Origin: Bacteroidota bacterium
GTDB taxonomy: Bacteria > Bacteroidota > Bacteroidia > Bacteroidales > Lentimicrobiaceae
DNA: 64,000 nucleotides
Reading direction: 5' to 3'
Assembly: GCA_023417935.1 (NCBI GenBank)
Contig: JAEZDY010000036.1
Coordinates: 1-64,000, forward strand
Within the stretch, counting starts at the first letter, position 1; the number at the start of each line of letters is the position of its first letter. Position numbers and translations under genes: made by a program. A model generated the notes under the pieces. It saw only the letters and a list, made by a program, of their open reading frames with translations, ran no database searches and had not been told where the DNA came from. This document shows positions 8,173 to 16,867 of the stretch, piece after piece.

Positions 8173-8302
8173 TTTCCAAGAAATCTGGCTGGATCGTTGA
8201 ACATGATCTTTTTACTACTATAACTTCCCTTCCTATTAATTTCCTTCCTGATTGATAAAACTTTATTGTCAATTATTCACCTAAATTATAAGATCATGAA
8301 GG

Positions 8303-8346
8303 AAACAAACAAACAAACAAACAAACAAACAAACAAACAAACAAAC
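8303..8346 (+). repeat. (AAAC)11 microsatellite at the translation start
   Basis: Eleven perfect AAAC units begin 5 bases after an ATG at 8296-8298. The ATG frame reads Lys-Glu-Thr-Asn-Lys-Gln repeats through the tract but is out of phase with the long frame and stops at 8428-8430. Ten or thirteen units would put the ATG in frame with the signal peptide that begins near 8350. No other ATG in the long frame lies upstream. Confidence 0.85.
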
Positions 8347-8353
8347 AATACGC

Positions 8354-11300
8354 TTGCTATTCATTGTGGCAATCTTTTTGGTGTTACTCTTAAATCAAAA
8401 AGTAACCTATGGTCAAGCGTGGATGGATGAGTTTGGCCATTTAAAAAATTACTTTACTATACGCGATTCAACAGAGTGGTGGTTTAAGGATGATACCAGC
8501 AGAATATCAAATAAATCCAATGATTACAAGGGTTTTCAAAGGTGGAAAACATTCATGGAATCAAGAGTGGACAATTCAGGCAGTTTGTCAACTTATTCAA
8601 ATGCGTATGTTTCGGCAATTAATAACATCAAAACAAGAGATAATACTAATAGTATAAATGTTGATTGGACTTGTGTTGGCCCTATTAAAAATGAATCCTC
8701 CGATGAAGCATCTTTGCTTGGAATAGTCACTTCTTTAAAAGTAGTTAATAAAGATACAATTTATGCCGGGGGTGGCACCGGTGGATTGTTTGTAACGTAT
8801 AATGGGGGGGCAAATTGGAAGTGCTTAACTGACTTTGAAGGAGTCACTGGAGTAGAATCAATTGAAGTGAACCCTCGAAAACCAGGTACTATTTATATTG
8901 GCACTGGTTTTTTTACCTGGGGAAGAGAATATTGTCGAGGTGTAATGAAAAGCATTGATAATGGTATCACATGGAATGAAACGGCCTTAAATACAGCCTC
9001 TTTTAATAAAAACTTCGTCATAAGCGGAACTTGCCAAAATAAAATCAATCCTGATACCTTGCTGGCATTAGTGAACTTTGAATTTAAGGCTGGTGCCAGA
9101 ATAATGAGAACTATTGACGGTGGGCAAAACTGGACTAATGTGCTACCAGAACAGTATTTGTTAGAAGATTTTAAAAAAATTGAAGCATCGCCAACTGATT
9201 GTAATACAATGTATGTGAGCGGAACCAAGGTGCTTAAGACTATAGATGGTGGCGATACCTGGCAGGATATTACTCCCAATATTCTGAATATTCACACTAA
9301 TAAAATAACAAGAGCAACAACGGCCATTAATAAATTTGACCCTAATAAGGTATTCGTAGTACTGGAAAGATATACTATTGTGCCACGTGGTTTTGCCAAG
9401 GTAAATTATATTGAATTCCATATATCATATGACGGAGGTAATTCTTTTACAGTGTTATCGTCAAAACCACAAGGCAACTGCCCAAATTTTATATATTATA
9501 AAATGGAAACTGTTTGGTCATCAAAGCATCCTGATGTATTTTACGTTGGAGGCCGAGAACTTATAAAATACACTCTTGTTAATGGTGATTTAACTCCTAC
9601 CTATTTACCTCAGAAATATCATGTTGATATACGTCATATAGAATCAAGTGTGCGACAAGTCGATTCACCTTTTGGTAACGTCACTTTTGGCGATATATGG
9701 TTTGGGACTGATGGAGGTGTATCTCACATTACAGAATTTGACAACAGCTATGACCTTGAGGAAATCACAGGTGAGGGTTTGAATATCACCCAATATTATG
9801 GGTTTGATATACCAAGAGGAAATTCTCATGTTATTATGGGTGGTACCCAGGATGGCAATTATGATCTATATGATGGTCAGAATTGGTTCAATCGTGGAGG
9901 AGATGTAGGAGAAGTTGTTATTGACTATGAGAATCCCGAGGTAGCATATAAAGTAGTCTTTGCTATTGCACCTTACCTATTCAAGACAGTAAATGGAGGA
10001 ATGAAATGGAGTGAAGTATTTAGATTTGAAGAAGAAGAAAATAGAAGAAATGATGCTCCTTTGGAAATGAGCGGTATGGATCCTAAAAAATTACTTATTG
10101 GTGGGACTGATGTATGGATGTCAACAGATGGGGCAGCTACTTTTAATAGGAAATCTGAATTCGATAGTAATGATGCATTAAAAGTAATCAGGTTAGCGCC
10201 TTCCAATGAAAATATTATTTATGCAGCAAATCACAATCCTTACTGGGGTATAACAACAAAAATTAAATTAAGAAGAGGCGTAATGGATAATCAGGGGTTT
10301 GTAACCTGGTATGATATAACACCACGGCCACCAGCACCTTTAAATCTTTATGGTGTGGGAATATTTGATCTAGCTGTAGACCCTTATGATGAAAATATTT
10401 TTTATGTTGCTTTAGACAGGAATATAGCCGACAAGAAAGTGTTTAAAGGAACCGTGACTCTTAATAATGGAGTTCCAACCGTTGAATGGACTAACATGTC
10501 ACAAGGGTTAACCAATTTGCCGGTTAATTGTATTGAGTTCTATAAAGGTAATGATCATGCGGATATCTTTGTAGGCACAGATGACGGTGTGTATTACTGG
10601 GACCAATCCATGAATGAATGGACACCATTTGGCGTGGGTTTACCAATAGTTTCAGTGAGTGATTTAGAGATTAACTATGTACATAATAAATTGTATGCTT
10701 CAACTTTTGGTAGAGGTATGTACAAAGCAGATTTGTGCAACTTATATCCGGTTGAGGATATTACAATAAGAGAAGCCCAAACCTGGAATAATAATACCAG
10801 AATTACCGGAAACGTTACCATTATGCCAGAGGCTAAGTTAACAATAAAAGGAGAAGTAAAAATGGCGCCTGGTAAAACCATTGTTGTTGAGATTGGAGGG
10901 ATGCTTATAGTGGACGGAGGTAAAATAACAAACTCATGTGAATTTAGACCCTGGAGAGGTATCAGGGTGAAAGGCACTGATAAGCAGCCGCAAAATCCTT
11001 TGTATCAAGGTCTGGTTTCTTTAAAGAACAATGCAACTATTGAGAATGCTGAAATAGGTATTCATAGCACTAATAATACTAAACCGTATACTGGTGGCGG
11101 CATTATCATGGCTAATAATGCCATTTTTAAAAATAACCTGATCAGTGTTCAAATGGAGAAGTATTACGGGAGTAATATTGCAAACTTCGTACAATGTACA
11201 TTTATTACTGATGATGACTTTTATAGTTCACATTTCAAGCCTGAATCTTTCATTGTTTTAAACGAGGTTAGTAATGTTAAAATATTGGGTTGCGAACTAA

Positions 11301-13255
11301 AAAACACTCAGAAAAATAGTTCATTTGAAGCAAATGGCATAGGTGTTACAAGCTTCAATTCAAACTTCACTTTAGACCATAATTGCATTAGTAGCGGATT
11401 AAACAATTGCTTAAAGTACAAGCGGAATATTCTTTCCGGCTTGAACTATGGTGTAGTGGCATATGGTGGATATTCAACCAAAACTTTTAAAGTTAATCAT
11501 ACAACTTTTAATAATAACCAAACTGCTTTATATGCTTCAGGAGTTTATAACGCTGAAATAAAGTGGGATTCAATACTCATGCCTGATACAGATCTTATCG
11601 GCATTTATTTTGATCAGTGTAGTGGATATATCCTTGAAGAAAATTACTTTAGAAGTACCCATCCATTAGGTCGCAGTAGAGGTTTGACTATAAACAATAG
11701 TTCTGACCAGCCTAATTTTATCTACAGGAATACTTTTTCAAGGATGGAGTATGGCGTAATAGCTCAAAATAAGAATCGCAGCAGAGATGGCAGCCGGGGT
11801 CTTCAAATTAAATGTAATGACTTTGATGAGATTGGGTATAGCATCGCTGTATTATCTGATAATATTTCTAACTCCGATGGTATTCCTGCTATTGACGGCA
11901 TTCCAAATCAGGGATCAAACGAGGATTGTACCAAGCCAGCCGGGAATATATTTACCATTGATTATTATTTACCAGGTTCTTCTGATATTCTCAATGAATG
12001 TAAAGAGATAGAATATTTTCACCATAATCCAACCGATAATCAAAACGTAGTGCCTAAAAATCCCGTAAATGTAACATTGCGGAGAACGGAATGGGATTTG
12101 GTTTATAATACATGCTGCCCTGAAAAAACAACAGGCGGTGGATCAGGAACTATTGATTCAGAAACAGAGAACTATAAGATCAGCGCTGATTCAATCTCAA
12201 ATACCCTAAGTCTTTTGGTTGATGACGGCAGTACTACTGATAAAGTGTTCATGGTTAATTCAGCATCACCTAATGAATCTCTTACTATTCAGGAAGATCT
12301 TCTGCTAACATCTCCTTTTTTATCTGATACAGTAATAATCTCTTCAATTGAACGGGAAGATTTATTGAATAACGCTATGATACGCGATATTATGGTCGCC
12401 AACCCTCAAGGTGTAAAATCACAAGGTGTTATGCAAACTCTTGAATCACGTATTGAACCTATGCCAGATTATTTGATGGATGAAATATTGGAAGGACTAC
12501 AAACAATTTCGGCCAAGGAATTACTGGAAATCCAGGGTAATCTGAATTATAGTTTCTATTCATATGGATTAAACAGATTACTGTCACAAACACTAAATGA
12601 TACTTCTCTTTTAATCAATGATTCCATTGTATCACTCTTACAACTTGATGCCACCCCGTATTCTTTAATGAGAGTTGCATGGTTTATGATTGAAAATGGC
12701 GATACAACAGGTGCAATTAATAAAGTAGATAGTATTCTTGCCGACACTTTAACTGAACATGAATCATATGAACTAAATCAGCAGAAGACACTTATGTTGT
12801 GGCTCATTGAAAATCCGGTTATTGATTCAACATCTGTTGAAGATTTAACTTACTTCCTTCAGTCTGGCAGCCAACTTGTTTCATCATATGCTAGGAGCGT
12901 AATGATTACAAATGACTTCTTAGATTATAACGAACCCTATCTGGTGCCACAGCTGTTAAAGAATGATGTTATACGCCAGGTAAAAAGAGTGGCTGATGCC
13001 CGGTCCTACGTTAAGGTTTTTCCAAACCCTGCTAAGGACTATATTACAGTTAGTTATAATTCATCTATTGTTAATTCTAATTCTGAAATAATTATTTTGG
13101 ATGATTCCGGTAAAATTGTTAATAGAATTTCCATAAGTAAGCAATCTGATCAGTTTATTATTAATACCCAAAAACTCACATCAGGTGTATATCTTATTAA
13201 GTTGCTGAATAACAATAAAACTACCGCAAAGGAAAAGTTTATAATAGTTAATTAA
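8354..13255 (+). CDS. Giant T9SS cargo: Asp-box beta-propeller plus beta-helix, phase-OFF start
   Basis: A 1633-residue frame opened here by a TTG; a start at ATG 8296 would need a change in the AAAC tract. Residues 1-21 are a hydrophobic signal core lacking the usual basic N-terminus, which the upstream frame (Lys-rich, then Ile-Arg) would supply. Residues about 100-790 hold at least six Asp-box motifs (SIDNGITW, TIDGGQNW, TIDGGDTW, SYDGGNSF, TVNGGMKW, STDGAATF), as in sortilin/sialidase-like propellers. Residues about 797-1230 look like a right-handed parallel beta-helix. A helical segment follows. Residues about 1553-1633 ('VFPNPAKDYITV' to 'SGVYLIKL') are a T9SS type A sorting domain. Surface location follows from family knowledge; substrate or adhesion role is unknown. 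Confidence 0.8.
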   Translation: MLFIVAIFLVLLLNQKVTYGQAWMDEFGHLKNYFTIRDSTEWWFKDDTSRISNKSNDYKGFQRWKTFMESRVDNSGSLSTYSNAYVSAINNIKTRDNTNSINVDWTCVGPIKNESSDEASLLGIVTSLKVVNKDTIYAGGGTGGLFVTYNGGANWKCLTDFEGVTGVESIEVNPRKPGTIYIGTGFFTWGREYCRGVMKSIDNGITWNETALNTASFNKNFVISGTCQNKINPDTLLALVNFEFKAGARIMRTIDGGQNWTNVLPEQYLLEDFKKIEASPTDCNTMYVSGTKVLKTIDGGDTWQDITPNILNIHTNKITRATTAINKFDPNKVFVVLERYTIVPRGFAKVNYIEFHISYDGGNSFTVLSSKPQGNCPNFIYYKMETVWSSKHPDVFYVGGRELIKYTLVNGDLTPTYLPQKYHVDIRHIESSVRQVDSPFGNVTFGDIWFGTDGGVSHITEFDNSYDLEEITGEGLNITQYYGFDIPRGNSHVIMGGTQDGNYDLYDGQNWFNRGGDVGEVVIDYENPEVAYKVVFAIAPYLFKTVNGGMKWSEVFRFEEEENRRNDAPLEMSGMDPKKLLIGGTDVWMSTDGAATFNRKSEFDSNDALKVIRLAPSNENIIYAANHNPYWGITTKIKLRRGVMDNQGFVTWYDITPRPPAPLNLYGVGIFDLAVDPYDENIFYVALDRNIADKKVFKGTVTLNNGVPTVEWTNMSQGLTNLPVNCIEFYKGNDHADIFVGTDDGVYYWDQSMNEWTPFGVGLPIVSVSDLEINYVHNKLYASTFGRGMYKADLCNLYPVEDITIREAQTWNNNTRITGNVTIMPEAKLTIKGEVKMAPGKTIVVEIGGMLIVDGGKITNSCEFRPWRGIRVKGTDKQPQNPLYQGLVSLKNNATIENAEIGIHSTNNTKPYTGGGIIMANNAIFKNNLISVQMEKYYGSNIANFVQCTFITDDDFYSSHFKPESFIVLNEVSNVKILGCELKNTQKNSSFEANGIGVTSFNSNFTLDHNCISSGLNNCLKYKRNILSGLNYGVVAYGGYSTKTFKVNHTTFNNNQTALYASGVYNAEIKWDSILMPDTDLIGIYFDQCSGYILEENYFRSTHPLGRSRGLTINNSSDQPNFIYRNTFSRMEYGVIAQNKNRSRDGSRGLQIKCNDFDEIGYSIAVLSDNISNSDGIPAIDGIPNQGSNEDCTKPAGNIFTIDYYLPGSSDILNECKEIEYFHHNPTDNQNVVPKNPVNVTLRRTEWDLVYNTCCPEKTTGGGSGTIDSETENYKISADSISNTLSLLVDDGSTTDKVFMVNSASPNESLTIQEDLLLTSPFLSDTVIISSIEREDLLNNAMIRDIMVANPQGVKSQGVMQTLESRIEPMPDYLMDEILEGLQTISAKELLEIQGNLNYSFYSYGLNRLLSQTLNDTSLLINDSIVSLLQLDATPYSLMRVAWFMIENGDTTGAINKVDSILADTLTEHESYELNQQKTLMLWLIENPVIDSTSVEDLTYFLQSGSQLVSSYARSVMITNDFLDYNEPYLVPQLLKNDVIRQVKRVADARSYVKVFPNPAKDYITVSYNSSIVNSNSEIIILDDSGKIVNRISISKQSDQFIINTQKLTSGVYLIKLLNNNKTTAKEKFIIVN

Positions 13256-13267
13256 TAACTTTGCTGA

Positions 13268-13302
13268 GACAGGATTCATGATATCATGAATCCTGTCTTT
13301 TT
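13268..13302 (+). terminator. Strong terminator, perfect 30-bp palindrome
   Basis: 13268-13297 is a perfect palindrome with arms GACAGGATTCATGAT / ATCATGAATCCTGTC, followed by five T. It starts 12 bases past the stop of the large cargo gene. An ATG at 13286 lies inside it, which argues for the next gene starting at 13316. Confidence 0.9.
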
Positions 13303-13315
13303 AAAACCTAACATT

Positions 13316-14911
13316 ATGAAATATCTCATTTGTTTAATCATGCTTTTCTCGCATAATTGCCTCACTGCCCAAACCTGGGAAAAGACATTTGGATTGCCTG
13401 GTAGATTTGACAAACTTACCAATCTTGCAGAAGTTTACGATAGCGGATTTTTTATTGCTGGCACTTATAATTACTATCCAAATACCCGTGGAGTGATTAT
13501 TAAAACCGATATAAATGGCAACAAACTTTACCAGATAGATTTAGGAACAGGAACAGGCCTCATTCAAAGCAACCAGCCAAAACATATTGAATCAACTTCT
13601 GATGGTGGCATAATATTTTGTGGGACCTTTGATGGCTTTGGTTCTAATGATGTGTTGGTTACCAAATTAAACGCATGTGGTGATGTTGAGTGGTGCAGGA
13701 TATTCAGAACAGATTCATGGCCTGACTGGGGTTTAGTAATTCACCAGTTGACAGATGGGGGGTATATCATGCTGACAACACAATATGCCGGTTTTGACCC
13801 CAATGAAAGGGCTCATTTGTTCAGGTTTGACAGCGCAGGTAACGTATTATGGATTCAACAGTACCTAAAGGATCAGGATCATCCCCGGATAAAAAATGAT
13901 TTTATTGAGGATGTTATTGTGACTGCATCAGGTGATTATTTTATGACAGGCTGGGCTTACTGGCTTGATTCAGTTCCACCCGGGTACATGAGAGTAAAAT
14001 CTACCACGCTTTTGGCAGATCAAAACAGAGAGGAAGAGTGGGTATCACTCTACAGAAGGGAAGATACAGAAGAGTATTCAGGTAGTGTTAACTCAACTCA
14101 AAAAGATAACAATCATTTTTATACCGGTGCAGTTTACCGTCCACCAAATGGTGACTTTCCAATGATACTGGTTTACGATAGCCTCGGTAATTTACTTCTT
14201 GACACAATGCCACAAATACCCAATATTGGAAATAAATGGGCCGAAGGATACTTGCTTCACCCGATGTTTACAGCCGATAGCAGATTGTTCGCTCAAACCC
14301 TAATGGTTGACAGTACGAATCGTTGGCCGGGATGGTATAGTATACATGAACTTGATACCCTGGGTGGTTGGATTAATACGTTCCTTCATCCAACTGCACA
14401 TTACAGTGCCTATTCAATTATGACCTCTGATGAAAAGATACTTGCCGGTGCTCTTGTTGGTTCAGAGTATGACCAGGATATAATATTGATGAAGTTCAAC
14501 ACTTCATTACAATATGATTCCATTTATACCGTACCAAGGACCTACGATTATTTATGTGCAGATAGTATAGTTTCAAAAACAATTGATTATTCAGTTTGCG
14601 AGGTAATTGTTAATGTTGAAGACATACCAACGCGTGACGATTATTACAAGTCCATTAAAACTATCCCCATAATCCCCACCCCCAACCCGGCAAGTGATGA
14701 AGTTAGATTTATGCTTAAAAACACAGAGCACCATAAGAATATTAGTATCATCTGTTACGATATCCATGGAAGGAAAATAGATTCAGTACCTGTAAACTCA
14801 GGAATGAATGAAGCTAAAATAAACGTTTCATCATGGACACCTGGAATGTACGTAGCGGTTGTTTATGCCAGCGGGAAAAAGGTTGGCAGTTGTAGGTTTA
14901 TTGTTAAGTGA
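13316..14911 (+). CDS. T9SS type A sorting domain protein, propeller-like repeats
   Basis: A 531-residue exported protein. I chose ATG 13316 over 13286 because the earlier codon lies inside the terminator hairpin and the signal peptide then starts cleanly (MKYLICLIMLF...CLTAQ). The body has repeated segments of the form 'DGGIIFCGTFDGFGSNDVLVTKLNACGDVEW' and 'DGGYIMLTTQYAGFD...LFRFDSAGNVLW', like a bladed beta-propeller. From about residue 455, 'IIPTPNPASDEVRF' to 'SWTPGMYVAVVY' is a T9SS type A tail. The protein is thus likely a surface or secreted protein. No catalytic motif was recognised. Confidence 0.85.
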   Translation: MKYLICLIMLFSHNCLTAQTWEKTFGLPGRFDKLTNLAEVYDSGFFIAGTYNYYPNTRGVIIKTDINGNKLYQIDLGTGTGLIQSNQPKHIESTSDGGIIFCGTFDGFGSNDVLVTKLNACGDVEWCRIFRTDSWPDWGLVIHQLTDGGYIMLTTQYAGFDPNERAHLFRFDSAGNVLWIQQYLKDQDHPRIKNDFIEDVIVTASGDYFMTGWAYWLDSVPPGYMRVKSTTLLADQNREEEWVSLYRREDTEEYSGSVNSTQKDNNHFYTGAVYRPPNGDFPMILVYDSLGNLLLDTMPQIPNIGNKWAEGYLLHPMFTADSRLFAQTLMVDSTNRWPGWYSIHELDTLGGWINTFLHPTAHYSAYSIMTSDEKILAGALVGSEYDQDIILMKFNTSLQYDSIYTVPRTYDYLCADSIVSKTIDYSVCEVIVNVEDIPTRDDYYKSIKTIPIIPTPNPASDEVRFMLKNTEHHKNISIICYDIHGRKIDSVPVNSGMNEAKINVSSWTPGMYVAVVYASGKKVGSCRFIVK

Positions 14912-15148
14912 GTGGTTAGGGATATAGTGGTTAGTGGTTAGTGGTGGTCCCCGAGTTTTTATCGAGGGGGAGATTAGTGGTTAGTGTTGTGGTTCAAATA
15001 TCTCGGGACAGGTAGTAGAATTTTGCAACCACCTAAAAACGAGGGGCTCCCTCTCCTTGAGGAGAGGGCCGGGGTGAGGTGACAACGGGGTGAGGTGAAA
15101 ACGGTGAGGTGACAACGGGGTAAGGTGCTAAAACGCAAAATTAATAAC
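14912..15148. other. Intergenic repeats: GGTTAGTG stutter, hairpin, 16-bp array
   Basis: After the cargo gene comes a stutter of GTGGTTAGTGGTTAGTG (about 14912-14990). A perfect hairpin CCCTCTCC TTGA GGAGAGGG lies at 15049-15068, the core of a GGGTGAGG-type repeat that I recall as common between Bacteroidota genes. The 16-bp tandem array follows at 15071-15127. Confidence 0.7.
15071..15127 (+). repeat. Tandem 16-bp repeat GGGGTGAGGTGAMAAC
   Basis: Units start at 15071, 15087, 15103 (two bases shorter) and 15117 (partial, GGGGTAAGGTG). The array ends 21 bases before the ATG at 15149. Confidence 0.8.
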
Positions 15149-15598
15149 ATGAAAAAAATTACTATTCTAATAAGCTTTGTACTCTTTGCAGTGGTAGCAA
15201 AAGCTCAAATACAACCGGTAGATTCCCTTTATATATGGGTGCATTTTACTGATGAGAAGATACTGCTTGATTTCCCTGACTGTTACTTTAATTACAGAAC
15301 TGAAATCCCCGTATTGCCTCCCGTTGCAGGCTTCAGAAAAATGGCTATCGCTGTTCCGGATCTCCCTAATAATGAAACTATTCGCAAGATGGTCTTAACT
15401 GAATTGTCCAAAACCAACAAATTAACTACCAAAGCAAATCAGTTAAACTTCCTGGGCCAGATAAGCATTATGTTATACTACTCCGGCAACGACCGGTTAT
15501 GGTTAACACATGAAATACAACAACAATTTGAAAAACTGCTGACCAATTCACTCGTTACTAAAGAAGCAAAGCTCGTTAAGAGATGGATTGCTTTGTAG
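15149..15598 (+). CDS. Small exported hypothetical protein
   Basis: 149 residues from the ATG at 15149; an upstream in-frame GTG lies inside the 16-bp repeat array and is unlikely. Residues 1-20 (MKKITILISFVLFAVVAKAQ) are a clear signal peptide. The mature part has a beta-rich first half ('SLYIWVHFTDEKILLDF') and a helical second half. I do not recognise a family. It has no Cys cluster, lipobox or T9SS tail, so it is probably periplasmic. It follows the T9SS cargo genes in the same direction but is separated by repeats. Confidence 0.65.
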   Translation: MKKITILISFVLFAVVAKAQIQPVDSLYIWVHFTDEKILLDFPDCYFNYRTEIPVLPPVAGFRKMAIAVPDLPNNETIRKMVLTELSKTNKLTTKANQLNFLGQISIMLYYSGNDRLWLTHEIQQQFEKLLTNSLVTKEAKLVKRWIAL

Positions 15599-15622
15599 GA
15601 TTTTAACGCAACCCTGGTGTAG

Positions 15623-15641
15623 AGACGCCATGTTGGCGTCT
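15623..15641. repeat. Short palindrome AGACGCCATGTTGGCGTCT
   Basis: Eight-base arms with a 3-nt loop, preceded by GTAG. From memory this GTAGAGACGC... form is a dispersed intergenic palindrome in Bacteroidota and cyanobacteria. No T run follows, so a terminator role is doubtful. Confidence 0.6.
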
Positions 15642-15692
15642 GAACGATCTTCAGGGTTATCGTAATAATTTTTTTTACACCACGCTTTAACC

Positions 15693-15700
15693 TAATTTTG
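15693..15700 (+). promoter_or_regulatory. -7 element for the HAD gene
   Basis: TAATTTTG matches TAnnTTTG, 20 bases before the ATG at 15721, with a T-rich stretch about 17 bases upstream in the -33 region. Confidence 0.55.
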
Positions 15701-15720
15701 CCGACAATAAACCACTCTAC

Positions 15721-16422
15721 ATGCCGGTAAAAAACTACAAACACATCTTTTTTGATCTTGACAGGACTTTATGGGATTTCGATAAGAATTCAAATGAAAC
15801 GTTCCTTGAAATACACAACAAATACACCCTGGAGGCGAGGGGTGTTCCGGGGTTCTATGATTTCTGCAGTGTGTACAGGGATATAAACCTCTCATTGTGG
15901 GATGATTACAGGAAGGGGCTGATATTAAAGGAGGTGATGAATGTTAAGCGGTTCTCACTAACGCTCAGCTCTTTTGGAATAGAGGATGATGCACTCAGCG
16001 TAAACATGGCGGAGGATTACATTAGAATAAGTCCCACTAAAAATCACCTTTACGACGGTGCTATCCAAATGCTCGATTACTTGCAGGATAAGTACACTTT
16101 GCATATAATCACTAACGGTTTTGAGGAAGTGCAGCACAAGAAGCTTGAGCATTCAGGACTTAATAAATACTTCACCCACGTGATCACTTCAGAGGATGCA
16201 GGTTTTAAAAAGCCCGATATCAACATATTCAGGTACGCCTGCGCTATAGCAGGAGCCGGAGTTACCGATTCACTCATGATAGGAGATGATTTAGAAGTTG
16301 ACATCATAGGTGCTGCTGCCGCCGGCATTGACCAACTGTTGGTTGATTTCGAATATAAATATCCTGAATCAGGGGCAACCTACACAGTGCACGCGCTGGA
16401 GGAGATCATCGGGATACTATAA
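15721..16422 (+). CDS. YjjG-family noncanonical pyrimidine nucleotidase (HAD)
   Basis: A 233-residue HAD-superfamily phosphatase of the YjjG/TIGR02254 type, which removes phosphate from (often damaged) pyrimidine nucleotides in the cytoplasm. Motif I is FDLDRTLWDF (residues 11-20) with nucleophile Asp12 and acid Asp14. Motif II is 'HIITNG', motif III the Lys in 'DAGFKKPD', and motif IV 'MIGDDLEVDIIGA' with the Mg-binding Asp pair. Length and order fit the family. It is monocistronic, with its own promoter upstream and a shared hairpin downstream. The exact substrate is inferred. Confidence 0.88.
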   Translation: MPVKNYKHIFFDLDRTLWDFDKNSNETFLEIHNKYTLEARGVPGFYDFCSVYRDINLSLWDDYRKGLILKEVMNVKRFSLTLSSFGIEDDALSVNMAEDYIRISPTKNHLYDGAIQMLDYLQDKYTLHIITNGFEEVQHKKLEHSGLNKYFTHVITSEDAGFKKPDINIFRYACAIAGAGVTDSLMIGDDLEVDIIGAAAAGIDQLLVDFEYKYPESGATYTVHALEEIIGIL

Positions 16423-16424
16423 AA

Positions 16425-16452
16425 AAAAGACCATCACTACTGATGGCCTTTT
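16425..16452. terminator. Bidirectional terminator
   Basis: Stem AAAAG-CCATCA / TGATGG-CTTTT with one mismatch and loop CTAC, flanked by an A run on the left and Ts on the right. It serves the HAD gene and the convergent Cys-rich gene. Confidence 0.8.
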
Positions 16453-16472
16453 CAAAACTTGGAAAGTCTTAA

Positions 16473-16775
16473 TTATTTAGACTCAGGGGCGGGTACAGCT
16501 TTTGCACTTGCTTTACCACTGCAGCAACCTGATGTTTTTGCACTTGTTGCACAATCAGCTTTTGCTTTGTCGCTGCAACCTGCTGCTGCTTTGTCACCAC
16601 ATGCTGCTTTTGCTTTATCACCGCAAGCTGCTTTAGCTTCAGCTGGTTTTTCAGCTTTTGAATCGCTTACTTTTTCTGTCTTTGCTTTTTCAGGAGCCTT
16701 TTGTGCAGATACTTCTACTGTTGAGAATGCAAATATTAAAGCTACTGCTGAGAAGATAATGGCTAATTTTTTCAT
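16473..16775 (-). CDS. Cys-rich Ala/Lys repeat exported protein
   Basis: 100 residues. Residues 1-24 are a signal peptide (MKKLAIIFSAVALIFAFST...VSA). The mature part is almost only Ala, Lys, Glu, Asp, Gly, Ser and Cys. From residue about 48, an 8-residue unit of the form KAACGDKA repeats about four times, giving evenly spaced single Cys residues, then ends 'SGCCSGK' and a short tail. Six Cys in total. I do not recognise the family. Evenly spaced exported Cys could bind metal or form disulfides, but this is inference. It has a good promoter (16807-16814) and is divergent from no other gene, so it is likely expressed alone. Confidence 0.75.
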   Translation of the reverse strand: MKKLAIIFSAVALIFAFSTVEVSAQKAPEKAKTEKVSDSKAEKPAEAKAACGDKAKAACGDKAAAGCSDKAKADCATSAKTSGCCSGKASAKAVPAPESK

Positions 16776-16806
16776 GAAAGTATTGTTTTTTTAGTGTTTA
16801 TGCTGA

Positions 16807-16814
16807 CAAAGATA
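16807..16814 (-). promoter_or_regulatory. Promoter of the Cys-rich gene
   Basis: On the reverse strand TATCTTTG matches TAnnTTTG, with TTG 19 bases upstream (complement of 16834-16836). It lies 31 bases before the ATG. Confidence 0.65.
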
Positions 16815-16867
16815 GTATACGAATGTCGAAACGCAACAAAGTAAAATGTTAAAGTTATGTTAATGTG

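Larger units (their letters stand above)
7758..8353. other. Long intergenic region with decayed repeat and AAAC tract
   Basis: About 600 bases. Positions 7838-7941 carry a duplicated cassette: CAAAGCACCTCAT at 7838 and 7912, and GAGCGCCTCGTTA at 7873 and 7929. On the reverse strand the first copy resembles the CTCTCC...GGGTGAGGTG repeat found intact at 15049-15080, so it is probably a decayed copy. A promoter element lies at 8165 and the (AAAC)11 tract at 8303. The rest is AT-rich with no gene. Confidence 0.6.

Noticed and set aside
8893..9421. Minus-strand frames of 86 and 128 residues inside the giant cargo gene
   Set aside because: Antisense shadows of an AT-rich repeat protein gene with no start context or family features.
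13286..13315. ATG 13286 as start of the second T9SS cargo
   Set aside because: It lies inside the perfect terminator palindrome and would put ten non-signal residues before a clean signal peptide that starts at 13316.
14930..14972. Hairpin around the two CCCCGAG/CGAGGGG-like segments near 14950
   Set aside because: The segments are not reverse complements of each other, so no stem forms.
16459..16794. Plus-strand 111-residue frame opposite the Cys-rich gene
   Set aside because: Low-complexity shadow of the Ala/Lys repeat; the minus frame has a signal peptide, promoter and terminator.
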